DNA from: Mesobacillus foraminis
GTDB lineage: Bacteria > Bacillota > Bacilli > Bacillales > Cytobacillaceae
Direction of reading: 5' to 3'
NCBI RefSeq assembly: GCF_004340465.1
Contig: NZ_SLVV01000005.1
Span: 128,024 to 192,023 of the forward strand
DNA length: 64,000 bases
Every line of letters starts with the position of its first letter. Within the stretch, counting starts at the first letter, position 1. The notes beneath the pieces were generated by a model. It saw nothing but the letters and a program-made list of their open reading frames with translations, searched no databases and had not been told where the DNA came from. A program made the translations under genes and the position numbers. Of this stretch, positions 52,545-60,432 are shown one piece after another.

Positions 52545-52714
52545 TTTCTTCTAGAATTTAAAATGCGTTGTGCATTTGCCAATCTTTCTGTTTCGCTAAC
52601 TTTCAAATCGTTAAAAACTCCAGATTCTTTAATTTTTGTCCGTGGTGATGAAATAATTTTTCTAATTGCATCTTCATTTAATGTGAATGTGTCATAAATA
52701 GTAGCTGTTGCCAT
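52535..52714 (-). CDS. small partner of the GNAT protein, possible antitoxin
   Basis: A 59-aa protein (MATATIYDTFTLNEDAIRKI) ending in a basic helix. The start at 52714 has AAAGGAGA 9 nt upstream. It is not an obvious ribbon-helix-helix protein, so if it is an antitoxin it is of another fold. Confidence 0.6.
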   Translation of the reverse strand: MATATIYDTFTLNEDAIRKIISSPRTKIKESGVFNDLKVSETERLANAQRILNSRRKCK

Positions 52715-52795
52715 ATCTCGATTCTCCTTTTCACCCACAAACATCACCCCTTAAGTTAATGTTAAACAGGATTAGCGTGTGAGTATATAAAAAAA

Positions 52796-52823
52796 TTATA
52801 CCAAAAAGTTGCAAATTATCAAG
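52796..52823 (-). promoter_or_regulatory. sigma-A promoter of the GNAT pair
   Basis: On the minus strand TTGATA, 16-bp spacer, TATAAT, about 80 bp before the small gene. The pair therefore has its own promoter, suggesting expression in the lysogen. Confidence 0.7.
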
Positions 52824-53017
52824 GTTGAGTAGGATTTTTCCGTACTAATTGTCATATTATAAGGGTATAAAGTAACAGTTCGACTAAAAACCTGATATTC
52901 CTTTAAGGCTTTCCTAATTTTTCACAAATCCTGTTGAAATGTTTTTACCACTAAATGACGTAGCTGAAACAAACGAGACTTGGTTCAGGCGTGTTTCAGT
53001 TATTTATCTCTGACTTT

Positions 53018-53659
53018 TTACAAATCAAACTTTTCTAGAATTCTTACTACTTTTTGAAGCGAGTAATTATTATTGTATGGGATATTACACGATTCTAGAG
53101 CAAGAAACTTAATTACACCAACAACTTCTTTAACAATCCATCCCTCACTTGCAGTAATCACTGAAATATCTTTTGGTTTAAAATGTGCAAAATCATTTCT
53201 ATATGAAACCATTCGATTTATGGCTTCTTGCTGCAGGTCAGTAATTTTAAGAGTTTTACTACTCAATTTTTGCTTCATAATAGACTCATCTTGGCATTTC
53301 TCTAATATTTCGTGGATGCTTAATAATTGACTGAGATTGTATTCAACAGTTCTGTCTAAAATTTTTTCATTACCTTCAAGATCAAACCTCAAATCATTTC
53401 TATAGAAATCAATAATTTCTTTTCTCTTTTGTTCAAATCTCTTTGTTCCTAATCTCATCTCAAGTACTCTCTCAGGTACAATACCTTTTACAGCACATAC
53501 ACCAAACCCGTATAAAGCACCATGTAGTGAAATCATTAACCATTTGAACCAATACTTATCATCTCTGTTGTTAAAGTAATATGCTGCTTTATCTAAGTAA
53601 TCAATTGCATTCTCTAATTCATTTGTACTCAGTATGTATTTATCATTCAAATGATTCAC
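53018..53659 (-). CDS. HEPN-domain protein
   Basis: A 213-aa all-helical protein. It carries Rx4H in MVSYRNDFAHFKPK (R154, H159), the catalytic motif of HEPN ribonucleases, within the usual helix after long helices. There is no membrane segment. HEPN proteins act in abortive infection, toxin-antitoxin and RNA processing. No MNT partner is adjacent. The GTG start sits in a GGGGTG ribosome-like site, so a TTG three codons later may be used. Confidence 0.75.
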   Translation of the reverse strand: MNHLNDKYILSTNELENAIDYLDKAAYYFNNRDDKYWFKWLMISLHGALYGFGVCAVKGIVPERVLEMRLGTKRFEQKRKEIIDFYRNDLRFDLEGNEKILDRTVEYNLSQLLSIHEILEKCQDESIMKQKLSSKTLKITDLQQEAINRMVSYRNDFAHFKPKDISVITASEGWIVKEVVGVIKFLALESCNIPYNNNYSLQKVVRILEKFDL

Positions 53660-53711
53660 CCCATAAATAAATCATATTACTTATAAGGCAAAATGTAAAT
53701 TTATGTATGTA

Positions 53712-54389
53712 TTAAATGCTTTCCCGTTTAACCTTTTCAGTCCACTTATTAAACTTATTATGTACAATCAATTGATACTTGCTATTAATCTTATTAAATC
53801 TTTGCACGACTGTATTATGTACTAACTCCATTTGTTCCTCTGTTAGGGAATCTTCAGGAATATCATTTAATTGGTAAACATCGCTTAACCTTGGAATTAC
53901 TATGTTATAACAATAAGCAGCCTCTTCGGGACTGTTAAATGAACCAAAATATTGCTTTTTCTTATCAATCCTAATCATACAGCGATATTTCCCATTGAGT
54001 TCATTTACATTTTTATATCCTGTCTTATTATCTGCTCTTACTTTACTGTTCATTTGATTTTCTTGATTCGTACATATCCTTAAATTTGAAAAACGATTAT
54101 CTAATGTCTTTTCACCTTCAGAACCATTAATATGGTCAGTGTGCATTTCTGGATCTTTATTACCTGAAACAACTCTATGTAAAAACTCCATTTTCCCCTC
54201 GATCACTGTATACACATAAAAATCCTTTGTACATCTCCAAGTATGAGCAGAAATATTATGTTTCCTAAAGCTCCTCATATCAGTTAAGGCTATTTTCCCC
54301 ATACCATGCCTACCCGATAAATGAATATATACTAAGTGGTTTGTTGTATCGATAACAAACACATTTGGTTGAAGTCTTTTCCTTCCCAA
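53712..54389 (-). CDS. HNH endonuclease with AP2 domain
   Basis: A 225-aa homing-type endonuclease: HNH in HTDHINGSEGEKTLDNRFSN (residues about 82-105) with the NLRICTNQENQMN tail, then an AP2 DNA-binding domain (GYKNVNELNGKYRCMIRI, YFGSFNSPEEAAYCYN). The TTG start has GGGAGAG upstream. It follows the RNA polymerase gene; such genes often invade conserved phage genes. Confidence 0.92.
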   Translation of the reverse strand: MGRKRLQPNVFVIDTTNHLVYIHLSGRHGMGKIALTDMRSFRKHNISAHTWRCTKDFYVYTVIEGKMEFLHRVVSGNKDPEMHTDHINGSEGEKTLDNRFSNLRICTNQENQMNSKVRADNKTGYKNVNELNGKYRCMIRIDKKKQYFGSFNSPEEAAYCYNIVIPRLSDVYQLNDIPEDSLTEEQMELVHNTVVQRFNKINSKYQLIVHNKFNKWTEKVKRESI

Positions 54390-54806
54390 TATTTATCTCT
54401 CCCATCAATAATTATTATGGAAGCGTGTCTCACGACATGGCGTTCTTAAAACACTCCAATAGATGCTAACCAAATAAAAAACTGGGGAGAGACAGTCTTC
54501 ACTCAATTAGCATCTAATGCGGTGTTTTAAATTTTTTTCATTTATTACTTGAATTAATCTTTTTTAGGTGATATCATAATCATGTAAGTTAATAATCAGG
54601 GGTTTTATAGACTTTTTTAAAAAAAGAGAGATGAATGATCCCCTCAAACCACTCATCTTAATGATGAAAGAGGGAAAAATTTGCCCTTACTCGTATAAAG
54701 TAGCTTCTTTTTCCTTCCCTAAGAGACCATTATCTATTAAAATACAAAAATACCGGAAACCTTGATTTATCAAGATTCCCAGTGCCTATTTGTTATTATG
54801 TCACGC
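54390..54806. other. 417-bp intergenic region with a long hairpin
   Basis: Between the HNH and RNA polymerase genes. The main object is the hairpin at 54446-54530 (next entry). The rest is AT-rich without a supported gene. Confidence 0.5.
54446..54530. repeat. 85-nt long-stem hairpin
   Basis: Outer stem TTAAAACAC / GTGTTTTAA (9 bp), 5x5 internal loop, inner stem TAGATGCTAA / TTAGCATCTA (10 bp), 37-nt apical loop. A T-run follows on the plus strand. Both stems are perfect, so chance is unlikely. Confidence 0.65.
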
Positions 54807-57428
54807 TTATGCAATATCCTTATTTCTTTGTTTTCTTTTTCTAATTGTTGCTTGTTTGCTCTCTCTTATTTTTTGACATGACTCACTACAAGTAACTTGA
54901 GTTTTTCTTTGTTGTCTAAATTTACTTTGACAAATTTGACATTCACATGCTTCTTCGAGATTATTCACTAAGTTATATTCAATAATCTCTCCAAAACTTC
55001 CCCAAAGTGTATCCTTATAGGTGCTATCCTCTACCCCGTATAAATACTCAATTAATACATCTGTAATGTAAGTTGGATTCGGGTTAATTTTGAGCAATTC
55101 TGTTTTTACATGTTTATAGAAGTACTGCTTACCTTTTTTCTTATTATCCTCAACTTTAATAAAATCCTTTTTCTCTTTATTCAAGCTGTCATACTTATTT
55201 ATAATGGCATCATCCAACTTTACTTTCTTTCTTCGCATAAGCATTTTATAGTCAAACTTGCCACCTGCCACTTGTCTAAAATAAATATTCTTCGTAGGTA
55301 TTACATCTTCAAGTCGGTTTACTGTGCTAGTGTTTTTTTCTTCTGTTGATGCTCTTTTTACCAATTTACCCTTTTTCTTATTTTTTCTTTTATCGTACTT
55401 AAAGAAATAAGGTAACTTCATATTAACGTACTCTTTAACCTTTTGATCAATATGTTCTGGCCTGGTTAAACGGAATAAAGTTTTTGCGAAATCAATCTCA
55501 AAGTTTACTTCCATACACATCCAACGGATTACATCAAGATCAACTTTTTCAGAATTCCATACTCTTGTTATATTGTTTGAAACTTCTCCGATTGCCCCGT
55601 TTGTATCAAAAGCTGCCTTAAGGCTATAGTAAATATTATTGTCATCAATACTAACAGCTTTTGCTTTTTCCATTTCATAATACAAAGGTAAAATGTTATC
55701 GTTTTGCATATTTCTTTCTGCTACGTCTAAGAGCGTTTTATCCTTATGTTCAGATAGTACTAAGACACGATCACCATCCCAATCACATTGAATAAGTTTG
55801 GACAGCAAGCTTTCATTTGAAACGTATAAAGCATCAGTCTTAAAATGTTCGCTTCTATCAACATTATTTTTCAATCCCCATTCTCGACTTAAATGAGGAG
55901 CCCTTAGAATGGCAACTCTTCCTTCATCATGCATTTTACAATATACTTCATCTTCACTAAGTAAAGCTTTAATTTCCCCTTTAAAGAGATATTCACAAAA
56001 GCTATATAAATCTGGAATAATAAATGTAAAAGCACCATTTACATTTAGTTTTCCTGTCCTGGCTTCATTTACTAATGACTTTTTCTTAGCTTTAATGGTT
56101 TCTTTTGAATACTTGTCATTTAATAATTCCGGATACATCATAAGAGCCTTCTGTAGGCTGCCTTTACGGCTATTTGAGGTAGTAGCACCCAGCACCTTTA
56201 ACATCGTTTCCTGACTCTCTCCGAGGCTTAAAATATCATGTGAAGTAGGTACAGCAATTTCCTTTAATTCATCATCTGTGACATCTGTTAAGCTCTGAAG
56301 CATCTGATAACTGATTTTTCCATCATTCAACTCATCTTCCTCTTCATTAAGTTTAGCAGCTTTACAATTATACATTTCGAATCGGGATTGATAATCTTTC
56401 CATGAGTCAAAGTAGGCGTGCATTTTCCATTGGGACTTAGTAAAGATGATTTTTATGTTTTCTGCAATGACATCCCTTACTTCTCCATCTATGTCCGTGA
56501 TATATCGTCCATGCTTAGTGAAATCATAGCTTGCTAATAACCCTTTTACGTAGGGAAGACGTACCATAAAATTCTTTTCGGAAACCGAAGGTAAAATCAT
56601 TCCACAACCATCTGTAGCAGTAATTGGTACTGGCTTTTTAACATTTTCAGCAATCTCGTATGTATCTCGATTTATGTAATCAACATTAGACTCAACTTCT
56701 AATTCTAAATCATCAACAACTATACAATTTCTTATATTAAAGCCTTCAAACTCTTCTGAGGCCGAAAAGATAAGCGATTTATAACTAAGAAATTTGTTGA
56801 TGTTCATCCCACCTTTACGGTTGATCTCACCAACAGAGAGTCCACAGGTTAAAGAATCTTGATGCTTAGTCCATAATGATTCTTTAATCCATACTCCACG
56901 TTTCTGTCGGATCATTCCGGCACTAGAGGAAAGATAAATGTATTTTTGTCCTGCTTGATTAAGGAACCCATCTTTTATCAAGTTCTCAAGTACCTTTTCA
57001 TGGTAAGACTGGATTACAATAATATCCTCTGAAATTTCATCAATCTCTAAATTTAACGTCCTAGTTAACACAGAATCAAAAACAGAGATAACATTACTTC
57101 TCTTTAGCTCTTCAACCCTAAGCGTTCTAATGCCGTTATAATTATCAATCATCTTATACAATTCAACCTTTAGTTCATCCATCCCTTTTTCAACTTCTGA
57201 GCCATTTATGACCCGTTTAATTTCAGCATTAATATCCTTTTTCTTACTTCTTATTTCCTTTTTACTCAGGGAAGCATCATTTTTTAAATTGTCTTTTAAA
57301 TTTCTCAAATACTTTTTATATCCTTTTAAGGTTTGATAACGGCGAAATAACTTATTCTCTTCATCCGTGAAAAAGGAATATGTTCCTAAAGAGTAAATAT
57401 ACACTTGATTTTCTAGACCTTTTGCCAT
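54807..57428 (-). CDS. YonO/QDE-1-like single-subunit RNA polymerase
   Basis: An 873-aa protein with the two-barrel RNA polymerase fold. The metal-binding loop is QCDWDGDRVLVLS (Asp549, Asp551, Asp553 by my count), the DxDGD signature of the YonO/crAss-like/QDE-1 lineage. Supporting segments: TATDGCGMILPSVSEK in the first barrel, FMVRLPYVKGLL, and RVAILRAPHLSREW before the catalytic loop. The C-terminus has a zinc-finger pattern (CECQICQ, then TCSESCQ). YonO of phage SPbeta is 905 aa and transcribes late genes. It lies between the replicon-like block and the late region. Confidence 0.88.
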   Translation of the reverse strand: MAKGLENQVYIYSLGTYSFFTDEENKLFRRYQTLKGYKKYLRNLKDNLKNDASLSKKEIRSKKKDINAEIKRVINGSEVEKGMDELKVELYKMIDNYNGIRTLRVEELKRSNVISVFDSVLTRTLNLEIDEISEDIIVIQSYHEKVLENLIKDGFLNQAGQKYIYLSSSAGMIRQKRGVWIKESLWTKHQDSLTCGLSVGEINRKGGMNINKFLSYKSLIFSASEEFEGFNIRNCIVVDDLELEVESNVDYINRDTYEIAENVKKPVPITATDGCGMILPSVSEKNFMVRLPYVKGLLASYDFTKHGRYITDIDGEVRDVIAENIKIIFTKSQWKMHAYFDSWKDYQSRFEMYNCKAAKLNEEEDELNDGKISYQMLQSLTDVTDDELKEIAVPTSHDILSLGESQETMLKVLGATTSNSRKGSLQKALMMYPELLNDKYSKETIKAKKKSLVNEARTGKLNVNGAFTFIIPDLYSFCEYLFKGEIKALLSEDEVYCKMHDEGRVAILRAPHLSREWGLKNNVDRSEHFKTDALYVSNESLLSKLIQCDWDGDRVLVLSEHKDKTLLDVAERNMQNDNILPLYYEMEKAKAVSIDDNNIYYSLKAAFDTNGAIGEVSNNITRVWNSEKVDLDVIRWMCMEVNFEIDFAKTLFRLTRPEHIDQKVKEYVNMKLPYFFKYDKRKNKKKGKLVKRASTEEKNTSTVNRLEDVIPTKNIYFRQVAGGKFDYKMLMRRKKVKLDDAIINKYDSLNKEKKDFIKVEDNKKKGKQYFYKHVKTELLKINPNPTYITDVLIEYLYGVEDSTYKDTLWGSFGEIIEYNLVNNLEEACECQICQSKFRQQRKTQVTCSESCQKIRESKQATIRKRKQRNKDIA

Positions 57429-57541
57429 ATTATCATTCTCCTCTAAATGGTTAATTGATTAATAAATTAATAATTTGATATGGTATGTAATACATTAAAT
57501 TTGATTATGTAAATTAAACTTGAACAATAAAAATTTAATGT

Positions 57542-57568
57542 CACTTGGCAAACTCGTTTTGCTAAGTG
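57542..57568. repeat. inverted repeat in the origin-like region
   Basis: CACTTGGCAAA and TTTGCTAAGTG, 11 bp with one G-T pair, 5-nt loop. Confidence 0.6.
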
Positions 57569-57656
57569 TAAATACTGTATATAATGTATCTTATGTATAT
57601 ATATATTTAATTAACTTTTATATACTGTACTGTGTGTGCGGCATTAGGAGTACATC

Positions 57657-57709
57657 ACCTCTGCATTTCCATCCTCTTACCTCTGCATAAAATAAGTCTA
57701 CTTCTGCAT
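57657..57709 (+). repeat. three iteron-like direct repeats
   Basis: ACCTCTGCAT at 57657, ACCTCTGCAT at 57679 and ACTTCTGCAT at 57700: 22- and 21-bp spacing, two helical turns, next to the end of the initiator-like gene. Confidence 0.65.
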
Positions 57710-57734
57710 GTTCAGTACTTAGACAAAAAAGCTA

Positions 57735-58391
57735 TTAAAACAAGGAATTGTCTACAGTATAATGATTGTTAAACTTCTCATAATAAAGTTCATTTGCGTC
57801 AGTGTATCCACCTGACCACTCAAGTTTATGTACTGTAATTTTGACCAACTTTGCTTTTTTTAACTTATCGTTTGCAGCCTTAATGTTAGTTTTAGATATT
57901 TTTAATCGTTCAACTAATGTGTCATAGCCAACAAAGCAGAACTTTTTATCTTCTTTAGTGTTAATGTGACTTTTATAATAAAAGACCTGTCTAAATGCAT
58001 ACTCATCAATTTGTCCATTAGCTAAATATGTAAATATACTTGTTGACATCATAGTAAAATGATCAGATTCGAGTTTATCTGGGTTGAATATTATTTTTAA
58101 TCTACCTTTTGTTGGTAACTTTTCTATTTCGTTTTTAATCAAATCTAATTTATGCAGTTGCTTAAGTCGTTTTCTAAGTGTCCTTGTATCTGATATTTGA
58201 CATAAGCGCATCAATTCTCTGTGATCTATTTCAAGTACTGCTTTATCTTCTTTAGCGTTCCTAAAATGTAAGAAACATAGGCGAACGTATATTACAAACT
58301 CACTGTTACTAAGAAAGATTCCATCATTTCTTACAATATATGTAGGGACTTGCACATGTAATTTTTTCTTGCTTTCTGTTTCAGTTGCCAT
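57735..58391 (-). CDS. winged-helix replication initiator-like protein
   Basis: A 218-aa protein with two winged-helix units: LSNSEFVIYVRLCFLHF with LMRLCQISDTRTLRKRLKQL, and AFRQVFYYKSHI with DTLVERLKISKTNIKAANDK. This double wHTH pattern is that of plasmid Rep (Rep_3/RepA_N-like) proteins. The start at 58391 has AAGGAGA 8 nt upstream. It is followed by iteron-like repeats, supporting an initiator role. A general regulator is the alternative. Confidence 0.65.
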   Translation of the reverse strand: MATETESKKKLHVQVPTYIVRNDGIFLSNSEFVIYVRLCFLHFRNAKEDKAVLEIDHRELMRLCQISDTRTLRKRLKQLHKLDLIKNEIEKLPTKGRLKIIFNPDKLESDHFTMMSTSIFTYLANGQIDEYAFRQVFYYKSHINTKEDKKFCFVGYDTLVERLKISKTNIKAANDKLKKAKLVKITVHKLEWSGGYTDANELYYEKFNNHYTVDNSLF

Positions 58392-58438
58392 CACATCATT
58401 CTCCTTGTATAGTTGGTTATTTGTTTAAGTTTATTTGA

Positions 58439-58618
58439 TTAATTATGCTTAACATGTTCCTGCATTATCTGTTCAATCTCTGGTGTTCTTGGGTATAACC
58501 AGAATCTGCGGTCTGCTAAACTAATTGCAGAGCATAGAAGTTCATGTCCTGCTCTTTGGATTTTCTTATGTAATAAAACATCATAAACAAATAGTAAGTT
58601 CCTTTTCGTTAGTTCCAT
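58439..58618 (-). CDS. 59-aa small protein before the initiator
   Basis: ATG 58618 has GGAGGATT 7 nt upstream. The product, MELTKRNLLFVYDVLLHKKI then QRAGHELLCSAISLADRRFW, is helical and basic. It ends 47 bp before the initiator start on the same strand, so it is co-transcribed and may tune initiator synthesis. Family unknown. Confidence 0.6.
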   Translation of the reverse strand: MELTKRNLLFVYDVLLHKKIQRAGHELLCSAISLADRRFWLYPRTPEIEQIMQEHVKHN

Positions 58619-58702
58619 TTTTAATCCTCCTCCCTTCGAATTCCCTTTAAAACAGTTGTTTTATCGTGTAAGCATCACCCCTTTCGTTATTTGATTATTT
58701 AC

Positions 58703-58734
58703 AATCTATGTATAAGTACGTGTTTACATAGATT
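58703..58734. terminator. perfect inverted repeat with T-run
   Basis: AATCTATGTA and TACATAGATT with a 12-nt loop, followed by TTTATT. It lies between the initiator operon and the divergent promoter. Confidence 0.6.
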
Positions 58735-58738
58735 TTTA

Positions 58739-58767
58739 TTGACGTTAATTAACAATGATGCTATATT
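58739..58767 (+). promoter_or_regulatory. sigma-A promoter of the short RNA
   Basis: TTGACG, 17-bp spacer, TATATT: close to consensus, pointing away from the initiator operon. Confidence 0.75.
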
Positions 58768-58773
58768 ATAAAC

Positions 58774-58862
58774 AAGCTAGTGATAGCTAACGAGACTCCC
58801 CCGAGTCTATAAAACCAAATTGAAGTTGAGATGCTACCATCCCAAAAATAGCACCTCTTTTT
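58774..58862 (+). ncRNA. candidate counter-transcribed RNA
   Basis: About 89 nt from the promoter to a terminator. Internal hairpin AGACTC-CCCC-GAGTCT (58793-58808); terminator GAGATGCTA, 12-nt loop, TAGCACCTC, TTTTT (58828-58862). No open frame. It is antisense to any leader of the initiator operon (58618-57735) or of readthrough from the early operon, as in plasmid copy-number control. Confidence 0.6.
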
Positions 58863-58900
58863 CGTATATGCTTTTTAAGTTTTCCCCTTTAATTTAGAAG

Positions 58901-58931
58901 GCTCACTTATTTATTTAAGTGGGTCTTTTTT
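58901..58931 (+). terminator. second terminator-like hairpin
   Basis: CTCACTT, 8-nt loop, AAGTGGG then TCTTTTTT on the plus strand, beyond the short RNA. Confidence 0.6.
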
Positions 58932-59105
58932 ATTTGTAAATAATTTAATAATTTCTTATTTCCAATATATTACCTGTAACGAACAATTACAATAGCTAAA
59001 TAAGTGATTTTCAGGTAAAAACATCGTTATTTTATGAATTTACCCTTGAAATGTTCGGTTTTCATTCCAATTTTTGATTTTTGAAAAATTGGATAAGAAT
59101 TATTC

Positions 59106-59390
59106 TCAATTACGGCACCTTATTATATCTTCATCCTTCTGAAATAATTCGATTAACAACGAAGCAAGTTTATAAAAAACTCCTCCACCAATGTCATCCA
59201 AAATATCCAACTTACTCTTCCTCTCCATAAGGGCTTTAATAATACTGAATACAAATGATTCAATGATATAAATGGGATCACCGGGCATAGTTTGTAAAGC
59301 GTGAATAATTGCCTGCTTATTTAAGTCTACACATTGAGCCGCAAAGTCATTTAAAAGATCCTGTGAAGGTGTAATTGTTACTGGATTCAT
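59106..59390 (-). CDS. hypothetical early protein
   Basis: A 94-aa helical protein (MNPVTITPSQDLLNDFAAQC). The start at 59390 has GGGGGAAT upstream; the longer frame overlaps the previous gene without a ribosome site. Last gene of the early operon. Family unknown. Confidence 0.6.
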   Translation of the reverse strand: MNPVTITPSQDLLNDFAAQCVDLNKQAIIHALQTMPGDPIYIIESFVFSIIKALMERKSKLDILDDIGGGVFYKLASLLIELFQKDEDIIRCRN

Positions 59391-59416
59391 TTTCTCTATT
59401 CCCCCGATTAAAATTT

Positions 59417-59665
59417 TTAGCAAATACAAGGTACCTTTAGTGCATTTTTGATGTCCTCATCTGTAATTTCATAAAGCTGAATATCCTCTAATATTTCTTC
59501 AGTAAAATCAGCCCATTCTGGATCATTTTCATTCAACAGATCCTTTAAGAAGTCCACGTATTGATCTTCCAAATCCGATGCTAAAAGGAAATGGGTAACA
59601 ACCATCAATTTTTTGTAATTTTTTAAACCACCACTTTGATGGCTGTTATCTGTTTTAGAATACAT
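59417..59665 (-). CDS. hypothetical acidic early protein
   Basis: An 82-aa strongly acidic protein (LKDLLNENDPEWADFTEEIL) ending VPCIC. AGGAGGTT precedes ATG. Acidic early proteins can mimic DNA or bind host regulators; nothing specific is supported. Confidence 0.6.
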   Translation of the reverse strand: MYSKTDNSHQSGGLKNYKKLMVVTHFLLASDLEDQYVDFLKDLLNENDPEWADFTEEILEDIQLYEITDEDIKNALKVPCIC

Positions 59666-59724
59666 TACATGTAACCTCCTGAATTTTGAATGAATTAATC
59701 AGCAGGGCTTTTCAGCCCCACTGT

Positions 59725-59967
59725 TTATATAGTTAAATCAGCATCGGCAACCTGAATAATTACACCAGTTTCCATGTCATAAGCCTGAACATCTTCGCTG
59801 ATAATTTCCCCTATTTCTAATTCTCTCTCTGAACCGTCCGGCATTATTAGTTTTAATGAGGCTTGGATATATGATTGAAATTGATTCCTAAATTCTTGAG
59901 TGTTCATTTCCTCCGGGACAAAAGCAGCTAGATCAACAACCAATTTACCGTTCATAAGTTTCATCAT
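59725..59967 (-). CDS. hypothetical early protein
   Basis: An 80-aa protein with a beta-rich C-terminus (SERELEIGEIISEDVQAYDM) and GAGAGGGG upstream. Two adjacent ATG codons at the start. Family unknown. Confidence 0.6.
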   Translation of the reverse strand: MMKLMNGKLVVDLAAFVPEEMNTQEFRNQFQSYIQASLKLIMPDGSERELEIGEIISEDVQAYDMETGVIIQVADADLTI

Positions 59968-59998
59968 TATGTAAAACCCCTCTCCCCATTTTGGGATC

Positions 59999-60079
59999 TT
60001 ATTTGAGCGCTCCTGACCTATCCATACCTACAAACAGCCCGACAATAAAGGTGATTACTGAAAAGAGAAACCAGATCAT
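59999..60079 (-). CDS. 26-aa single-helix membrane peptide
   Basis: ATG 60079 has AAGGAGAT at ideal spacing. The peptide MIWFLFSVITFIVGLFVGMD plus RSGALK is one transmembrane helix with a short tail. It lies between two early genes, and the strong ribosome site supports expression. Confidence 0.6.
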   Translation of the reverse strand: MIWFLFSVITFIVGLFVGMDRSGALK

Positions 60080-60081
60080 TT

Positions 60082-60402
60082 TTATATCTCCTTGGTTAGA
60101 TTGAAATCAAAATCTACATTAAACGCAAATGACTCATCAACAAGGTAATCAAACAGGGTAATTGACTGAAGCATATTAGAAATGGTATTTAGGTACTGGG
60201 TTGGGTTTGTAATACGTTTTTGTACCCTCCCTAAATTGATAACTCGCTTATTAATTTCATAGAATTCATTTTGTTTGATTGTACTAGGTACCAACCAAAC
60301 TAAATTATCTTCGCAAATGTACAAGATATTGTTACCAATTCCATAACCTATGACAATTTGTTGCTCACCATCTAGATCAATTTTTAATCTTACATCCTTC
60401 AC
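60082..60402 (-). CDS. hypothetical early protein, first gene of the operon
   Basis: A 106-aa alpha/beta protein (MKDVRLKIDLDGEQQIVIGY). It follows the early promoter (60456-60484) directly. GGAGGGTGA precedes ATG. Family unknown. Confidence 0.65.
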   Translation of the reverse strand: MKDVRLKIDLDGEQQIVIGYGIGNNILYICEDNLVWLVPSTIKQNEFYEINKRVINLGRVQKRITNPTQYLNTISNMLQSITLFDYLVDESFAFNVDFDFNLTKEI

Positions 60403-60432
60403 CTTTCACCCTCCCTTCTGTTAACTCGTAAC

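Larger units (their letters stand above)
57429..57734. other. candidate replication origin region
   Basis: About 300 bp, extremely AT-rich from 57450 to 57620, with a hairpin (57542-57568) and three iteron-like repeats (57657-57709), immediately downstream of the initiator-like gene. Confidence 0.55.

Noticed and set aside
53712-54389. group I intron hosting the HNH gene
   Set aside because: The RNA polymerase frame is not interrupted and no split neighbouring gene is seen.
57657-57709. CRISPR remnant
   Set aside because: Repeats are 10 bp with 11-12 bp between them, too short for CRISPR; the iteron reading fits better.
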